Shown piece by piece: positions 55,495 through 63,910 of a stretch of 64,000 nt of DNA. The DNA comes from Prevotellaceae bacterium UBA2744 (GTDB taxonomy: Bacteria > Bacteroidota > Bacteroidia > Bacteroidales > Bacteroidaceae): the NCBI GenBank assembly GCA_002353575.1, contig DEJQ01000019.1:136520-200519 (forward strand), in the 5' to 3' direction. Both the position numbers and the translations under genes were made by a program. Within the stretch, counting starts at the first letter, position 1. The number at the start of each line of letters is the position of its first letter. Under the pieces are notes generated by a model. The model was not told the origin of the DNA and made no database searches. It saw nothing but the letters and a program-made list of their open reading frames with translations.

Positions 55495-56409
55495 TTACAT
55501 GGAGAATCGGTCGATACGCTTGGCTATAGTGTCGAGAACTCCGTTGACATAAGCCGAGGAGCGTGGGGTGCTGTACCATTTTGCTATTTCCACATATTCA
55601 TTTATGGTAACGGAAATGGGGATGTTGGGGAAGTTCTTGAACTCGGCAATGGCCACCTGCATGATGATGATATCCATATATGCCAGACGGTCGAATTCCC
55701 AGTTCTTGATGCAACGTGATATCAGGTCGCGATACTGCTCGCCGTATCTGATGGAATAGCGGAAGAGGTTGAGTGCGTATAGATGGTCTTCGTCGTCTTT
55801 ATATGCAGGTTCGAGCGGCTGGAGGCTGCCGCCGTCAGCTGTCAGGTGCTTGATGGTTTTGAGCACGAAGGTATCTACGACTATGCGGTCGTCGTTCCAA
55901 TAGAGCGACTGCTCTTCGAGTACCTCGTCGAAGTCTTCGTCTTTTGAAATGATGCGTTTGTAGATGACGCGCCAGAGTTCACGGTCGTCTTCGAAGGTGA
56001 CCGACTCTTTATCCATGTATTCCTTGTAGAACTCTGACTCTACAATCTTTTCATACACACTCTTGACATAGGGCACTTCATCGTGCCAGGAGAGTTTCTG
56101 GTCTTCTACATACTGCTGCAACTCGGCATTGGAGCGTAGAACCTGTACAAAACTGTTGTCAGCAAAGCGATGGCTGAGAGGCTCGTCAATGTGGGCTGCC
56201 CGGTTTACCTCTTCGCGTTCTTCAAGCCTGCGGGCTGCGTAATCGGTTATTGCAACAATGAGTAAAAGACTATAATTGTACAGGTTGTATGACCTGTCAA
56301 GGCTTTTCTGGAGTTCTTTCTCTGCATTAACAGTCGTTTTACCTTCATCAAGATAGTAAGCATACATCATCTGAACTACCTTCAGTCGTATAAGAGTTCG
56401 ATTTATCAT
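55495..56409 (-). CDS. nusB: Transcription antitermination protein NusB
   Basis: 304 residues from the ATG at 56409 (MINRTLIRLKVVQMMYAYYL). This is about twice the E. coli length; the extended form is normal in Bacteroidetes. The NusB fold is at the C-terminus, with DRLAYMDIIIMQVAIAEF (near 250), and NIPISVTINEYVEIAKWYS. It acts in rRNA antitermination with NusE. In-frame residues upstream of 56409 overlap the promoter. Confidence 0.95.
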   Translation of the reverse strand: MINRTLIRLKVVQMMYAYYLDEGKTTVNAEKELQKSLDRSYNLYNYSLLLIVAITDYAARRLEEREEVNRAAHIDEPLSHRFADNSFVQVLRSNAELQQYVEDQKLSWHDEVPYVKSVYEKIVESEFYKEYMDKESVTFEDDRELWRVIYKRIISKDEDFDEVLEEQSLYWNDDRIVVDTFVLKTIKHLTADGGSLQPLEPAYKDDEDHLYALNLFRYSIRYGEQYRDLISRCIKNWEFDRLAYMDIIIMQVAIAEFKNFPNIPISVTINEYVEIAKWYSTPRSSAYVNGVLDTIAKRIDRFSM

Positions 56410-56439
56410 ATCGTAGAGTTTAATACTTATTTCGTGAGC

Positions 56440-56447
56440 CAAAGGTA
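56440..56447 (-). promoter_or_regulatory. -7 box of nusB operon
   Basis: Minus strand TACCTTTG, full -7 consensus, 30 bp ahead of the nusB ATG. No clear -33 at the standard distance. Confidence 0.6.
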
Positions 56448-56625
56448 TGAAAAAAAAAGTCAATTGTGCGTTTTTTCATAAAAAACATGCACTCAAATTA
56501 AAAAAATTACCATTTTTCTTGGTCATATCCAAAAAAACACACACTTTTGCGAGTAGTTTTTTTCAAATTACATGCAATTAAACAATAACCATTTTTAATA
56601 CTTACAAACAAAATTAATAACTACT

Positions 56626-56955
56626 ATGGCAGAGAATGAGCGTGACATTGTGTTTTCAGAGACAGTGAAGGCCGGTAAGCGCATTTACTATTTTGACGTT
56701 AAGGAGACACGCAGTGGAGAGAAATTTTTGACTATCACTGAAAGCAAGAAAATCGTGGAGGGAGGCGACAGTGATAATCCGCAGTTCACATTCCAAAAAC
56801 ATAAGATATTCCTTTACAAGGAAGACTATGATAAGTTTATCGATGCTCTGAACAAGACTGTCGGTATAGCTAAGGGTGATTCGATTCCTGCACCTGAATA
56901 TCAGGTGCCAGAGGAAAAGAAAATGAGCGGACTCGACATCGACTTCAATTTCTGA
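56626..56955 (+). CDS. DUF3276 (PUR-like nucleic-acid-binding) protein
   Basis: 109 residues. The sequence matches DUF3276, whose structure has a PUR repeat like eukaryotic Pur-alpha: VKAGKRIYYFDVKETRSGEK, FLTITESKK and KHKIFLYKEDYDKF. Such proteins bind single-stranded DNA or RNA. An element close to a -7 box, CACTTTTG at 56542-56549, lies upstream. A terminator follows, so it is a single-gene unit. The role in the cell is unknown. Confidence 0.9.
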   Translation: MAENERDIVFSETVKAGKRIYYFDVKETRSGEKFLTITESKKIVEGGDSDNPQFTFQKHKIFLYKEDYDKFIDALNKTVGIAKGDSIPAPEYQVPEEKKMSGLDIDFNF

Positions 56956-56986
56956 GAAAATCCCTGCAGATCGATTCGATTCAAGT

Positions 56987-57027
56987 AAAATAGTACAGGA
57001 TGCCATTCGCATTCTGCACTATTTTTT
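56987..57027 (+). terminator. Terminator of the DUF3276 gene
   Basis: AAAATAGTACAGGATG (56987-57002) pairs with CATTCTGCACTATTTT (57010-57025) with one A-C mismatch and one G-U, loop of seven bases, then Ts to 57027. Confidence 0.8.
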
Positions 57028-57056
57028 ACATATTATAAAAAAACGGAGGGAAAAGA

Positions 57057-57087
57057 ATTGTTAATTCTGAAATTTTCACTACCTTTG
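57057..57087 (+). promoter_or_regulatory. Promoter of rplY operon
   Basis: ATTG (57057-57060) as a near -33, 19-bp spacer, TACCTTTG (57080-57087) as -7. The rplY ATG is 75 bp downstream, leaving an untranslated leader of roughly 70 bases. Confidence 0.65.
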
Positions 57088-57162
57088 CCGCGCTTTTTCA
57101 GGCATCAGTGTGATGGCGAATTAAGCAAAATTCCTTAATTTATAGTAACACATTATTTAATT

Positions 57163-57762
57163 ATGAAAGAAATCACAATCAATGCTCAGTTGCGTACTGA
57201 GTACGGAAAGAAGGCAAGTCGCGAACTGCGTCGCAACGAACAGGTGCCTGCAGTAGTTTACGGAGTAGAGAAGGACGAGAACGGCAAGCCTGTCTCTAAG
57301 TCTATCGTAGTAACTGAGAAGGAACTTGCCAAGTTGCTCTACACTCCAAATGTTTACATCGTAAACCTCAACATCGACGGCAAGGCTGTAAAGGCTATCC
57401 TGAAGGATTTGCAGAGCGACTACGTAACTGACCGCCCTGTACACGTTGACTTCTACGAAATCACAGACAAGAAGCCTGTAGTTATCGAAATCCCTGTTAA
57501 GCTCAACGGTTTGGCTGAAGGTGTGCGTGCCGGTGGTAAGCTGGCTCTGAACGTTCGCAAGCTTGCTGTAAAAGCTACTTACGACAAGTTCCCTGATACT
57601 TTGGATATCGACGTTACTAACCTGGGTCTCGGTAAGACTATGAAGGTTGCAGCCCTCAACTATGAAGGACTCGAAATCGTTACTCCAAAGGAAGTGGTAG
57701 TATGTGCTGTCCGCATGACTCGTGCCGCTCGTGCCGCTGCTGCTGACACTGCTGCAGAATAA
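57163..57762 (+). CDS. rplY: 50S ribosomal protein L25/general stress protein Ctc
   Basis: 199 residues, the long CTC form: an N-terminal L25 domain that binds 5S rRNA (about 1-92) and a C-terminal beta TL5 domain. The start is KEITINAQLRTEYGKKASRE. The end is an Ala-rich tail (RAARAAAADTAAE). Followed by pth 12 bp later. Confidence 0.96.
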   Translation: MKEITINAQLRTEYGKKASRELRRNEQVPAVVYGVEKDENGKPVSKSIVVTEKELAKLLYTPNVYIVNLNIDGKAVKAILKDLQSDYVTDRPVHVDFYEITDKKPVVIEIPVKLNGLAEGVRAGGKLALNVRKLAVKATYDKFPDTLDIDVTNLGLGKTMKVAALNYEGLEIVTPKEVVVCAVRMTRAARAAAADTAAE

Positions 57763-57774
57763 TCCTGGGGGGGA

Positions 57775-58338
57775 ATGAAGTATCTGATTGTTGGTTTGGG
57801 CAATATTGGCGACGAATATGCCAATACACGTCACAACATTGGTTTTATGACATTGGATGCCTTTGCAAAGGCATCCAATGTTGCGTTTGAGGACAAACGA
57901 TATGGTTTCGTGGGGCACTGTCGTGTGAAAAATGCAGAACTGACCCTGCTGAAGCCATCTACGTTTATGAATCTGTCGGGAACGGCTGTTAGGTATTGGG
58001 CACAGAAGGAGAATATCCCGGTGGAAAACATTCTCGTGATATGCGACGACCTGTCGCTTCCCGTTGGAAAGATAAGAATGAGAGGTTCGGGGTCGGCAGG
58101 CGGACACAACGGACTTAAAAACATCGAGTCGTGTCTGATGACACAACAGTATGCACGCATAAAGTTCGGTATCGGAAACGAATTTCCACGCGGAGCACAG
58201 GTCGATTTTGTGCTGGGCAATTTTTCTGAGGAGGATAGGAAGGTCGTTGACGAGAAGATTGAGTATGTAGGCGAGATGATTAAGTCGTTCTGTCTGCAGG
58301 GACTGGATCGCACCATGAATTTGTATAACAAGAAATAG
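57775..58338 (+). CDS. pth: Peptidyl-tRNA hydrolase
   Basis: 187 residues. It releases peptides from peptidyl-tRNA. The catalytic His is H20 in [11 protein letters not shown], with N10 in GLGNIGDE, Asn in PSTFMNLSG and Asp in [10 protein letters not shown] 32-bp perfect palindrome (57850-57881) lies within the coding region at residues about 26-36. The stop is 7 bp ahead of the S4 gene; rplY-pth-S4 form an operon. Confidence 0.97.
   Translation: MKYLIVGLGNIGDEYANTRHNIGFMTLDAFAKASNVAFEDKRYGFVGHCRVKNAELTLLKPSTFMNLSGTAVRYWAQKENIPVENILVICDDLSLPVGKIRMRGSGSAGGHNGLKNIESCLMTQQYARIKFGIGNEFPRGAQVDFVLGNFSEEDRKVVDEKIEYVGEMIKSFCLQGLDRTMNLYNKK
57850..57881. repeat. 32-bp perfect palindrome inside pth
   Basis: Left arm ACATTGGATGCCTTTG (57850-57865) and its exact reverse complement (57866-57881) with no spacer. 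It encodes LDAFAKASN on both strands, on the conserved helix after H20. It would form a cruciform or strong RNA hairpin in the pth mRNA. Confidence 0.95.
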
Positions 58339-58345
58339 TAATCGG

Positions 58346-58834
58346 ATGGAAGCTCGACTGGACAAGTGGCTTTGGGCAGCCCGCATTTTCAAGACCAGAA
58401 GTATTGCTGCCGATGCATGCAAGAACGGCAGGGTGTCGATAAAGGGGGTGAAGCAGAAACCCTCGAAGATGATTAAGGAGGGAGACGTGATAGAGGTGAG
58501 GAAACCACCTGTTACGTATTCGTTCAAGGTGCTGAAGGCCATACAGAACAGGGTGGGGGCGGAGTTGGTTCCCGAGGTGCTGGAAAACGTAACCACTAAG
58601 GAGCAGCTCGAACTGCTCGAGATGCACCGTATCTCAGGATTCATCGACAGGGCGCGTGGTCTGGGTCGCCCGACGAAGAAGGATCGCCGGGACATGGAAG
58701 AATTTGTGCATCCGGAATTTTTCGGCGATTTTGATTTCGACTGGGATGATGATGACTTGGACGACGAGTTCGACGAGTTTGACGATTTGGGCGACGGGTT
58801 CGACGGGTTTGACGACTTGGACGCAAGGAAATAA
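58346..58834 (+). CDS. S4 domain RNA-binding protein (HslR family)
   Basis: 162 residues. An S4 fold (1-70: ARLDKWLWAARIFKTRS, then GRVSIKGVKQKPSK) like E. coli Hsp15/HslR, which binds 50S subunits carrying stalled nascent chains. The middle has GLGRPTKKDRRDME. The C-terminus is a strongly acidic tail of Asp, Glu, Phe with a 10-residue repeat (58763-58822). It lies in the rplY-pth operon, in keeping with a ribosome-rescue role. Confidence 0.9.
   Translation: MEARLDKWLWAARIFKTRSIAADACKNGRVSIKGVKQKPSKMIKEGDVIEVRKPPVTYSFKVLKAIQNRVGAELVPEVLENVTTKEQLELLEMHRISGFIDRARGLGRPTKKDRRDMEEFVHPEFFGDFDFDWDDDDLDDEFDEFDDLGDGFDGFDDLDARK
58763..58822 (+). repeat. 30-bp coding tandem repeat, two copies
   Basis: Copies at 58763-58792 and 58793-58822 encode DEFDEFDDLG and DGFDGFDDLD in the acidic tail of the S4 protein. 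They differ at four positions. Confidence 0.75.
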
Positions 58835-58956
58835 TTTTGCCACCTCTGTTTGACAATGAAGAGATGCAAGCTGGAAAAAACAGAATGTGGGAAGTGTTTC
58901 TGAAACTTATTTTCTAAAATAATCCTAAATTTTCCTCGCGTATAATATATAATGTG

Positions 58957-58964
58957 TACATTTG
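58957..58964 (+). promoter_or_regulatory. -7 box of the mce-mmd operon
   Basis: TACATTTG matches TAnnTTTG, 87 bp ahead of the mce ATG. The AT-rich upstream has TTTC at 58931 but the spacer would be 22 bp, so only the -7 is called. Confidence 0.6.
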
Positions 58965-58973
58965 TCAGACTTC

Positions 58974-58992
58974 TGCCCTGAGGGGCATTTTT
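58974..58992 (+). terminator. Leader hairpin and T-run ahead of mce
   Basis: TGCCC (58974-58978), loop TGAG, GGGCA (58983-58987), then TTTTT. It lies about 10 bp past the -7 box, inside the leader and before the first gene. It may be an attenuator; with a 5-bp stem it is a weak terminator. Confidence 0.4.
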
Positions 58993-59051
58993 GTTGTACA
59001 CGGATTTGACACCAAAAAGAAATTTAATCCATTATAAAAACTAAAATCATT

Positions 59052-59462
59052 ATGAAGATTTCTCGTATTGATCACCTTGGAATAGGTGTGGAGAGCATAG
59101 AAGCTGCGCTCCCCTTTTTTGAGAATGTTCTTGGTCTGAAGTGCTACGCCGTCGAGGAGGTAGCTGACCAGAAAGTAAAGACTGCCTTCATGAAGGTAGG
59201 CGAAGTGAAACTGGAACTGCTGGAGCCGACGAGTCCTGAGAGCTCTATTGCAAAGTGGCTTGAGAAGGGCGGCAAGGGTGTACACCATGTTGCATTTGCA
59301 GTAGAGGACGGTGTTGCAGAAGCTCTCGTAGAGGTTGAGGGCAAGGGTGTCCGCCTTATTGACAAGACTCCGCGTCCGGGTGCTGAGAAGATGATGATCG
59401 GATTTCTGCATCCGAAGTCAACAGCCGGTGTGTTAACAGAACTTTGTGAACCGCAAAAGTAA
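59052..59462 (+). CDS. mce: Methylmalonyl-CoA epimerase
   Basis: 136 residues, VOC fold with two beta-alpha-beta-beta units. Blocks seen are ISRIDHLGIGVESIEAA (metal His), VGEVKLELLEPTSPES, KGVHHVAFAVED (metal His) and ELCEPQ (Glu). It interconverts the (R) and (S) forms so the decarboxylase or mutase gets the right isomer. First in the mce-mmd operon, 10 bp ahead of mmdA. Confidence 0.96.
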   Translation: MKISRIDHLGIGVESIEAALPFFENVLGLKCYAVEEVADQKVKTAFMKVGEVKLELLEPTSPESSIAKWLEKGGKGVHHVAFAVEDGVAEALVEVEGKGVRLIDKTPRPGAEKMMIGFLHPKSTAGVLTELCEPQK

Positions 59463-59472
59463 TTGATGAGCT

Positions 59473-61038
59473 ATGAGTAAGCAGACAGAAAGAATTCAGG
59501 AGCTCATAGAACTCCGACAGAAAGCACGCCTCGGCGGCGGTGAGAAAGCTATCGACAAGCAGCACGCAAAGGGTAAGTTCACTGCCCGCGAACGTATCGC
59601 TATGCTCCTTGACGAGGGCAGTTTCGAAGAATTTGATATGTTTAAGCTCCACAAGTGCCACAACTTCGGCATGGAGAAGAAACAATACCTTGGTGACGGC
59701 GTTGTTACCGGTTCGGGTACCATAGGCGGTCGCCTTGTTTATGTATTTGCTCAGGACTTCACCGTAAATGCAGGTTCTCTGTCGGAGACTCTTGCTGAGA
59801 AGATCTGCAAGGTGATGGATATGGCGATGAAGGTAGGTGCGCCGGTTATCGGTCTGAACGACTCTGGCGGTGCCCGCATACAGGAGGGTATCAATGCTCT
59901 TGCAGGCTATGCTGAGATTTTCCAGCGCAATATCCTTGCCAGCGGTGTGATTCCGCAGATTTCCGGTATTTTCGGTCCTTGTGCCGGCGGTGCCGTTTAT
60001 TCTCCAGCTCTGACCGACTTCACTCTGATGATGGAGAATACGTCGTATATGTTCCTGACGGGTCCGGCAGTGGTAAAGAGTGTGACTGGCGAGAATGTTG
60101 ACCAGGAGAGCCTCGGCGGTGCTTCCGTCCACTCTACCAAGTCGGGTGTATGCCACTTCACAGCTGCCACTGAGGAAGAGGCAATGGCTATGATTCAGCA
60201 GTTGCTTTCTTATATTCCGCAGAATAATCAGGAGGAGACTCCGATGGTTGAGTGTACTGACCCTGTGGATCGTCTTGAGGATTCGCTCAATGAGATTATC
60301 CCTGACAATCCTAACCAGGCTTATGATATGTACGAAGTGGTTTCTGCCATCGTGGATAACGGAGAGTTTTTCGAGGTGCAGCCTCAGTTTGCACAGAACA
60401 TCATCACCGGTTTTGCCCGTTTCAACGGTCGTGCCGTAGGTGTGATTGCCAACCAGCCGTCGAAGCTGGCGGGTGTGCTCGACTGCAATGCCAGCCGCAA
60501 GGGTGCGCGTTTCGTCCGTTTCTGCGACGCGTTCAATATTCCGCTTGTCACTCTGGTCGATGTGCCCGGATTCCTTCCTGGCACTGGTCAGGAATACAAT
60601 GCCGTAATCCTGCACGGAGCCAAGCTGCTCTATGCCTACGGAGAGGCTACGGTGCCAAAGGTGACCGTGACGCTGCGTAAGTCTTACGGCGGCAGCCACA
60701 TCGTGATGTCATGTAAGCAGTTGCGCGGCGACATCAACTATGCGTGGCCGTCGGCTGAAATCGCCGTTATGGGTGCGAGCGGAGCTGCTGCTGTGCTCTA
60801 TGCCAAGGAGGCCAAGGCCATCAAGGAGGAGGGCGGCGATGCTGCTGCATTCATCAAGGAGAAGGAGGACGAGTACACTAAGCTCTTCGCTAATCCTTAC
60901 CAGGCTGCCAAGTACGGGTATATCGATGATGTCATCGAACCGCGCAACACTCGTTTCCGCGTAATCCGTGCTCTCGAACAACTTGCAACAAAGACATTAA
61001 CTAATCCTGCTAAGAAGCATGGAAACATACCACTCTAA
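59473..61038 (+). CDS. mmdA: Methylmalonyl-CoA decarboxylase alpha / acyl-CoA carboxyltransferase subunit
   Basis: 521 residues, the carboxyltransferase of the biotin-dependent Na+ pump (MmdA), also like PccB. The family blocks are [57 protein letters not shown] and [14 protein letters not shown]. It moves the carboxyl group from methylmalonyl-CoA to biotin on MmdC. No biotin carboxylase gene is beside it, and an OadB-like subunit is, so decarboxylation with Na+ export is favoured over propionyl-CoA carboxylation. Confidence 0.95.
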   Translation: MSKQTERIQELIELRQKARLGGGEKAIDKQHAKGKFTARERIAMLLDEGSFEEFDMFKLHKCHNFGMEKKQYLGDGVVTGSGTIGGRLVYVFAQDFTVNAGSLSETLAEKICKVMDMAMKVGAPVIGLNDSGGARIQEGINALAGYAEIFQRNILASGVIPQISGIFGPCAGGAVYSPALTDFTLMMENTSYMFLTGPAVVKSVTGENVDQESLGGASVHSTKSGVCHFTAATEEEAMAMIQQLLSYIPQNNQEETPMVECTDPVDRLEDSLNEIIPDNPNQAYDMYEVVSAIVDNGEFFEVQPQFAQNIITGFARFNGRAVGVIANQPSKLAGVLDCNASRKGARFVRFCDAFNIPLVTLVDVPGFLPGTGQEYNAVILHGAKLLYAYGEATVPKVTVTLRKSYGGSHIVMSCKQLRGDINYAWPSAEIAVMGASGAAAVLYAKEAKAIKEEGGDAAAFIKEKEDEYTKLFANPYQAAKYGYIDDVIEPRNTRFRVIRALEQLATKTLTNPAKKHGNIPL

Positions 61039-61042
61039 GAAA

Positions 61043-62092
61043 ATGAAAAAATTATTGTCAATACTTTCACTCCTCGCCGTTTCTGCAGCTGCGATGGCAC
61101 AGGGGGCACACGACTTCAGGATCAACGAGGTGTTTGTGCTCGGCTGCCCGAAGGCTTGCATGCAGTCGGAGGCAGGAGACAGTGGATGTGTGGCTCCGGC
61201 AGACGCAAGATGTATGCGTCCGTCCCTTCTGAAGGATGAATACGGAGAGCCTGCCAGCTGGATTGAGGTGGAGAACACTTCTTACTCGACCCACGAGATA
61301 AGAAACTGCTTCATCACCACCAACAAGGCTGTGCTCGACCCGAAGATGCCGGCTCCGGAGCGCGAGAAGCTCATGTCGGTCATTCCTGCCGGCGATCCAC
61401 GCACACTCATCAAGGCTAAACAGCGTATCACCTTCTTCGTTGGCAACCGCAACCGCGGCACACTGCACACGACCTGTGTCGTGGAGCTGAAGGCAGGCGA
61501 GGAGAACTGGATTGCCCTCTACGACGGCAATGCAGTCGATCTGCTCGACTCTGTCACGGTTCCCGCCATGCAGCCCGGACAGACCTATGCCCGCCTGTCG
61601 GACAACACATGGCAGGTCTGCGAGGCGTCTGAGGCTACTCCGAACGGTCCTAACCAGGAATATCACAACGACAAGATACGCGAGTTCAAGGAGAAGGACC
61701 CTCACGGTTTTGCCATGACGCTCATGTGCATGGCTGTCGTCTTCATCTGTCTTGCCATCCTGTTCCTGTTCTTCCAGGGCTTCGGACTTCTGCTTGCCAA
61801 GATTGTCAACAAGGTTACGAAACCTGTCGTACAGCCGGTGGTCAACGCCGGAGAACGTGTAGTCGAAGTGGCTAAGCAGGCTACAATGGAGACCAAGGGT
61901 ATTCCGATGGAGACATACACCGCCGTTATCGGTCTGGCCCTCCACGAGTATTTCGGAGGCACGCACGACATCGAGTCGGGTATCATCACCATCCATCAGA
62001 ATCTTCATTCATCGTGGACAGACAAAAGCCATGAACTGCGTCAGACTCCACAGCATCATATCGCAACCCCAGAAAACCATACATCAAAATGA
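61043..62092 (+). CDS. OadG-like decarboxylase subunit with periplasmic lamin-tail domain
   Basis: 349 residues from the ATG at 61043. Signal peptide (1-20, AAAMAQ end); a lamin-tail-like domain (about 25-205) with DFRINEVFV, ASWIEVENTS and TPNGPNQEYH; then TM helix (about 223-251) and a cytoplasmic tail with KVTKPVVQP and a C-terminal basic end. OadG/MmdD subunits are usually around 80-120 residues with one TM and stabilise the complex; this has a large extra domain outside. It follows mmdA by 4 bp and overlaps mmdC by 4 bp. Confidence 0.85.
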   Translation: MKKLLSILSLLAVSAAAMAQGAHDFRINEVFVLGCPKACMQSEAGDSGCVAPADARCMRPSLLKDEYGEPASWIEVENTSYSTHEIRNCFITTNKAVLDPKMPAPEREKLMSVIPAGDPRTLIKAKQRITFFVGNRNRGTLHTTCVVELKAGEENWIALYDGNAVDLLDSVTVPAMQPGQTYARLSDNTWQVCEASEATPNGPNQEYHNDKIREFKEKDPHGFAMTLMCMAVVFICLAILFLFFQGFGLLLAKIVNKVTKPVVQPVVNAGERVVEVAKQATMETKGIPMETYTAVIGLALHEYFGGTHDIESGIITIHQNLHSSWTDKSHELRQTPQHHIATPENHTSK

Positions 62093-62523
62093 AAGAATAC
62101 AATTATAAAATCAAAGGTCAGGACTTCAACGTAAAAATCGAAAGTGTTGAAGGCGACATTGCTAAGGTAGAGGTAAACGGCGTACAGTTCGACGTCCAGC
62201 TCGAAAAGCCAGTGGCTCAGCCTAAGCCGGTAGTGCGTGCCGTAGCAGCACCAGTAAAGACAGTAGAGGCTCCGAAGGCAGCCGTCGAGGCAGCCCAGGT
62301 GGCAGCGGGAGTGACAGCAGTCTATGCTCCGCTTCCAGGTACGATCAATGACATCAAAGTCACTGTGGGACAGGCCGTGAAGAAGGGCGACACGCTCGTA
62401 GTGCTCGAAGCCATGAAGATGGAGAACAACATCGACTGCGAGCGCGACGGCAAGATTGCTTCTGTCAATGTAAACAAGGGTGATACAGTAATGGAGGGCA
62501 GTGTCCTCGTAACAATCGAGTAA
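62089..62523 (+). CDS. mmdC: Biotin carboxyl-carrier subunit of the decarboxylase
   Basis: 144 residues. An N-terminal beta region (1-40), an Ala/Pro/Val linker (42-75), and a biotinyl domain with the target lysine K110 in VVLEAMKMENNI. It carries the carboxyl group between MmdA and MmdB. Start overlaps the OadG-like gene (ATGA); mmdB starts 9 bp downstream. Confidence 0.95.
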   Translation: MKEYNYKIKGQDFNVKIESVEGDIAKVEVNGVQFDVQLEKPVAQPKPVVRAVAAPVKTVEAPKAAVEAAQVAAGVTAVYAPLPGTINDIKVTVGQAVKKGDTLVVLEAMKMENNIDCERDGKIASVNVNKGDTVMEGSVLVTIE

Positions 62524-62532
62524 GAGAGACCT

Positions 62533-63705
62533 ATGCTACCATTAGAAACAGTATCAACAATGGACTTCGTAGCTGCGAAATTCTCCGATTTCCTGACATA
62601 TACGGGATTTGCCAACGTGGAATGGGCTAACATCATCATGATAGCCGTCGGTGCATTCTTTATATGGCTTGCAATCAAGAAGGACTTCGAGCCGCTGCTC
62701 CTCATCCCGATTGGTCTCGGTATCATTCTGGGAAATATTCCGTTCAAGGCTGCGGGTCTTGAAATCGGACTCTATGAAGACAACTCCGTGCTCAACATCT
62801 TCTACCAGGGAGTGCGCCAGGGGTGGTATCCGCCGCTGGTCTTCCTCGGCATAGGTGCAATGACCGACTTCGGCGCTCTCATCGCCAACCCCAAGCTGAT
62901 GCTTATCGGCGCAGCAGCCCAGTTCGGCATCTTCGGAGCATACATGATTGCCCTCGCAATGGGATTCGAGCCTAACCAGGCAGCCGGCATCGCCATCATC
63001 GGCGGAGCCGACGGACCTACGGCAATCTTCCTCTCCTCGAAGCTCTCGCCCAACCTCATGGGAGCCATCGCCGTGTGTGCCTACTCCTACATGGCACTCG
63101 TGCCGGTGCTCCAGCCTGTCGTGATGAAACTGCTCACCACGAAGGCCCAGCGCCGCATCAAGATGAAGTCGCCGCGCCAGGTGAGCCAGACCGAGAAGAT
63201 GCTCTTCCCGATCGTCGGACTGCTCATCACCACCTTCATCGTGCCTTCGGGTCTGCCGCTGCTCGGCATGCTCTTCTTCGGAAACCTTCTGAAGGAAAGC
63301 ACCAAGACCACGCGTCTGGCAAAGACGGCAGGCAGTGCGCTGAACGACATCGTCGTTATGCTGCTCGGTCTCACCGTCGGCTGCTCCACCCAGGCAAGCG
63401 AGTTCCTCACGCTCGACACAATCAAGATTTTCGCTCTCGGCGCCTTCGCGTTCATCATCGCGACAGCCAGCGGAGTCTGCTTCGTACACATCATGAACCT
63501 CTTCCTTTCGAAGGACAACAAAATCAATCCTCTCATCGGAAATGCCGGAGTGAGTGCAGTGCCTATGGCAGCCCGCATCAGCCAGAACGAGGGTCTGAAG
63601 GCCGACTCCCACAACTACCTGCTCATGCACGCCATGGGTCCGAACGTGGCCGGAGTCATCGGCTCGGCCGTGGCAGCCGGAGTCCTGCTCGGATTCCTCA
63701 GCTAA
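62533..63705 (+). CDS. mmdB: Na+-pumping decarboxylase beta subunit (OadB/MmdB)
   Basis: 390 residues, about nine to eleven TM helices. It decarboxylates carboxybiotin and exports Na+ through the inner membrane. The conserved blocks are FLGIGAMTDFGALIANPK (Asp in the ion path), IIGGADGPTAIFLSSKL and GNAGVSAVPMAARIS. A start at Met10 (62560) is possible. Last in the operon; a terminator follows at 63744. Confidence 0.96.
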   Translation: MLPLETVSTMDFVAAKFSDFLTYTGFANVEWANIIMIAVGAFFIWLAIKKDFEPLLLIPIGLGIILGNIPFKAAGLEIGLYEDNSVLNIFYQGVRQGWYPPLVFLGIGAMTDFGALIANPKLMLIGAAAQFGIFGAYMIALAMGFEPNQAAGIAIIGGADGPTAIFLSSKLSPNLMGAIAVCAYSYMALVPVLQPVVMKLLTTKAQRRIKMKSPRQVSQTEKMLFPIVGLLITTFIVPSGLPLLGMLFFGNLLKESTKTTRLAKTAGSALNDIVVMLLGLTVGCSTQASEFLTLDTIKIFALGAFAFIIATASGVCFVHIMNLFLSKDNKINPLIGNAGVSAVPMAARISQNEGLKADSHNYLLMHAMGPNVAGVIGSAVAAGVLLGFLS

Positions 63706-63743
63706 GGAGCGACTGCAAAAAGACGATTCTTCATATTTGTTTG

Positions 63744-63780
63744 GCGGCGACTTCACACCTTGTGGGGCCGCTGCTTTTTT
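63744..63780 (+). terminator. Terminator of the mce-mmd operon
   Basis: GCGGC (63744-63748) pairs with GCCGC (63767-63771), with an inner CACA/TGTG stem, then TTTTTT (63775-63780). Confidence 0.75.
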
Positions 63781-63910
63781 ACGCCAGCTTTTGCAGCTGT
63801 ATATACAAAGCAATTGCGAGGAATACGGCATCTACGTTCGGTCGGCCTTCGCTTTCTAACCTTATAAACAGGTGGCACTGCTGAGCGGGCAGTGCTACTT
63901 TGAGGAAAAG

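Noticed and set aside
57831..58331. Minus-strand frame opposite pth containing the same LDAFAKASN peptide
   Set aside because: The shared peptide comes from the palindrome at 57850-57881, not from a second gene.
61067..63831. Long minus-strand frames opposite the oadG and mmdB genes
   Set aside because: They are shadows of strongly conserved plus-strand genes and have no family features.
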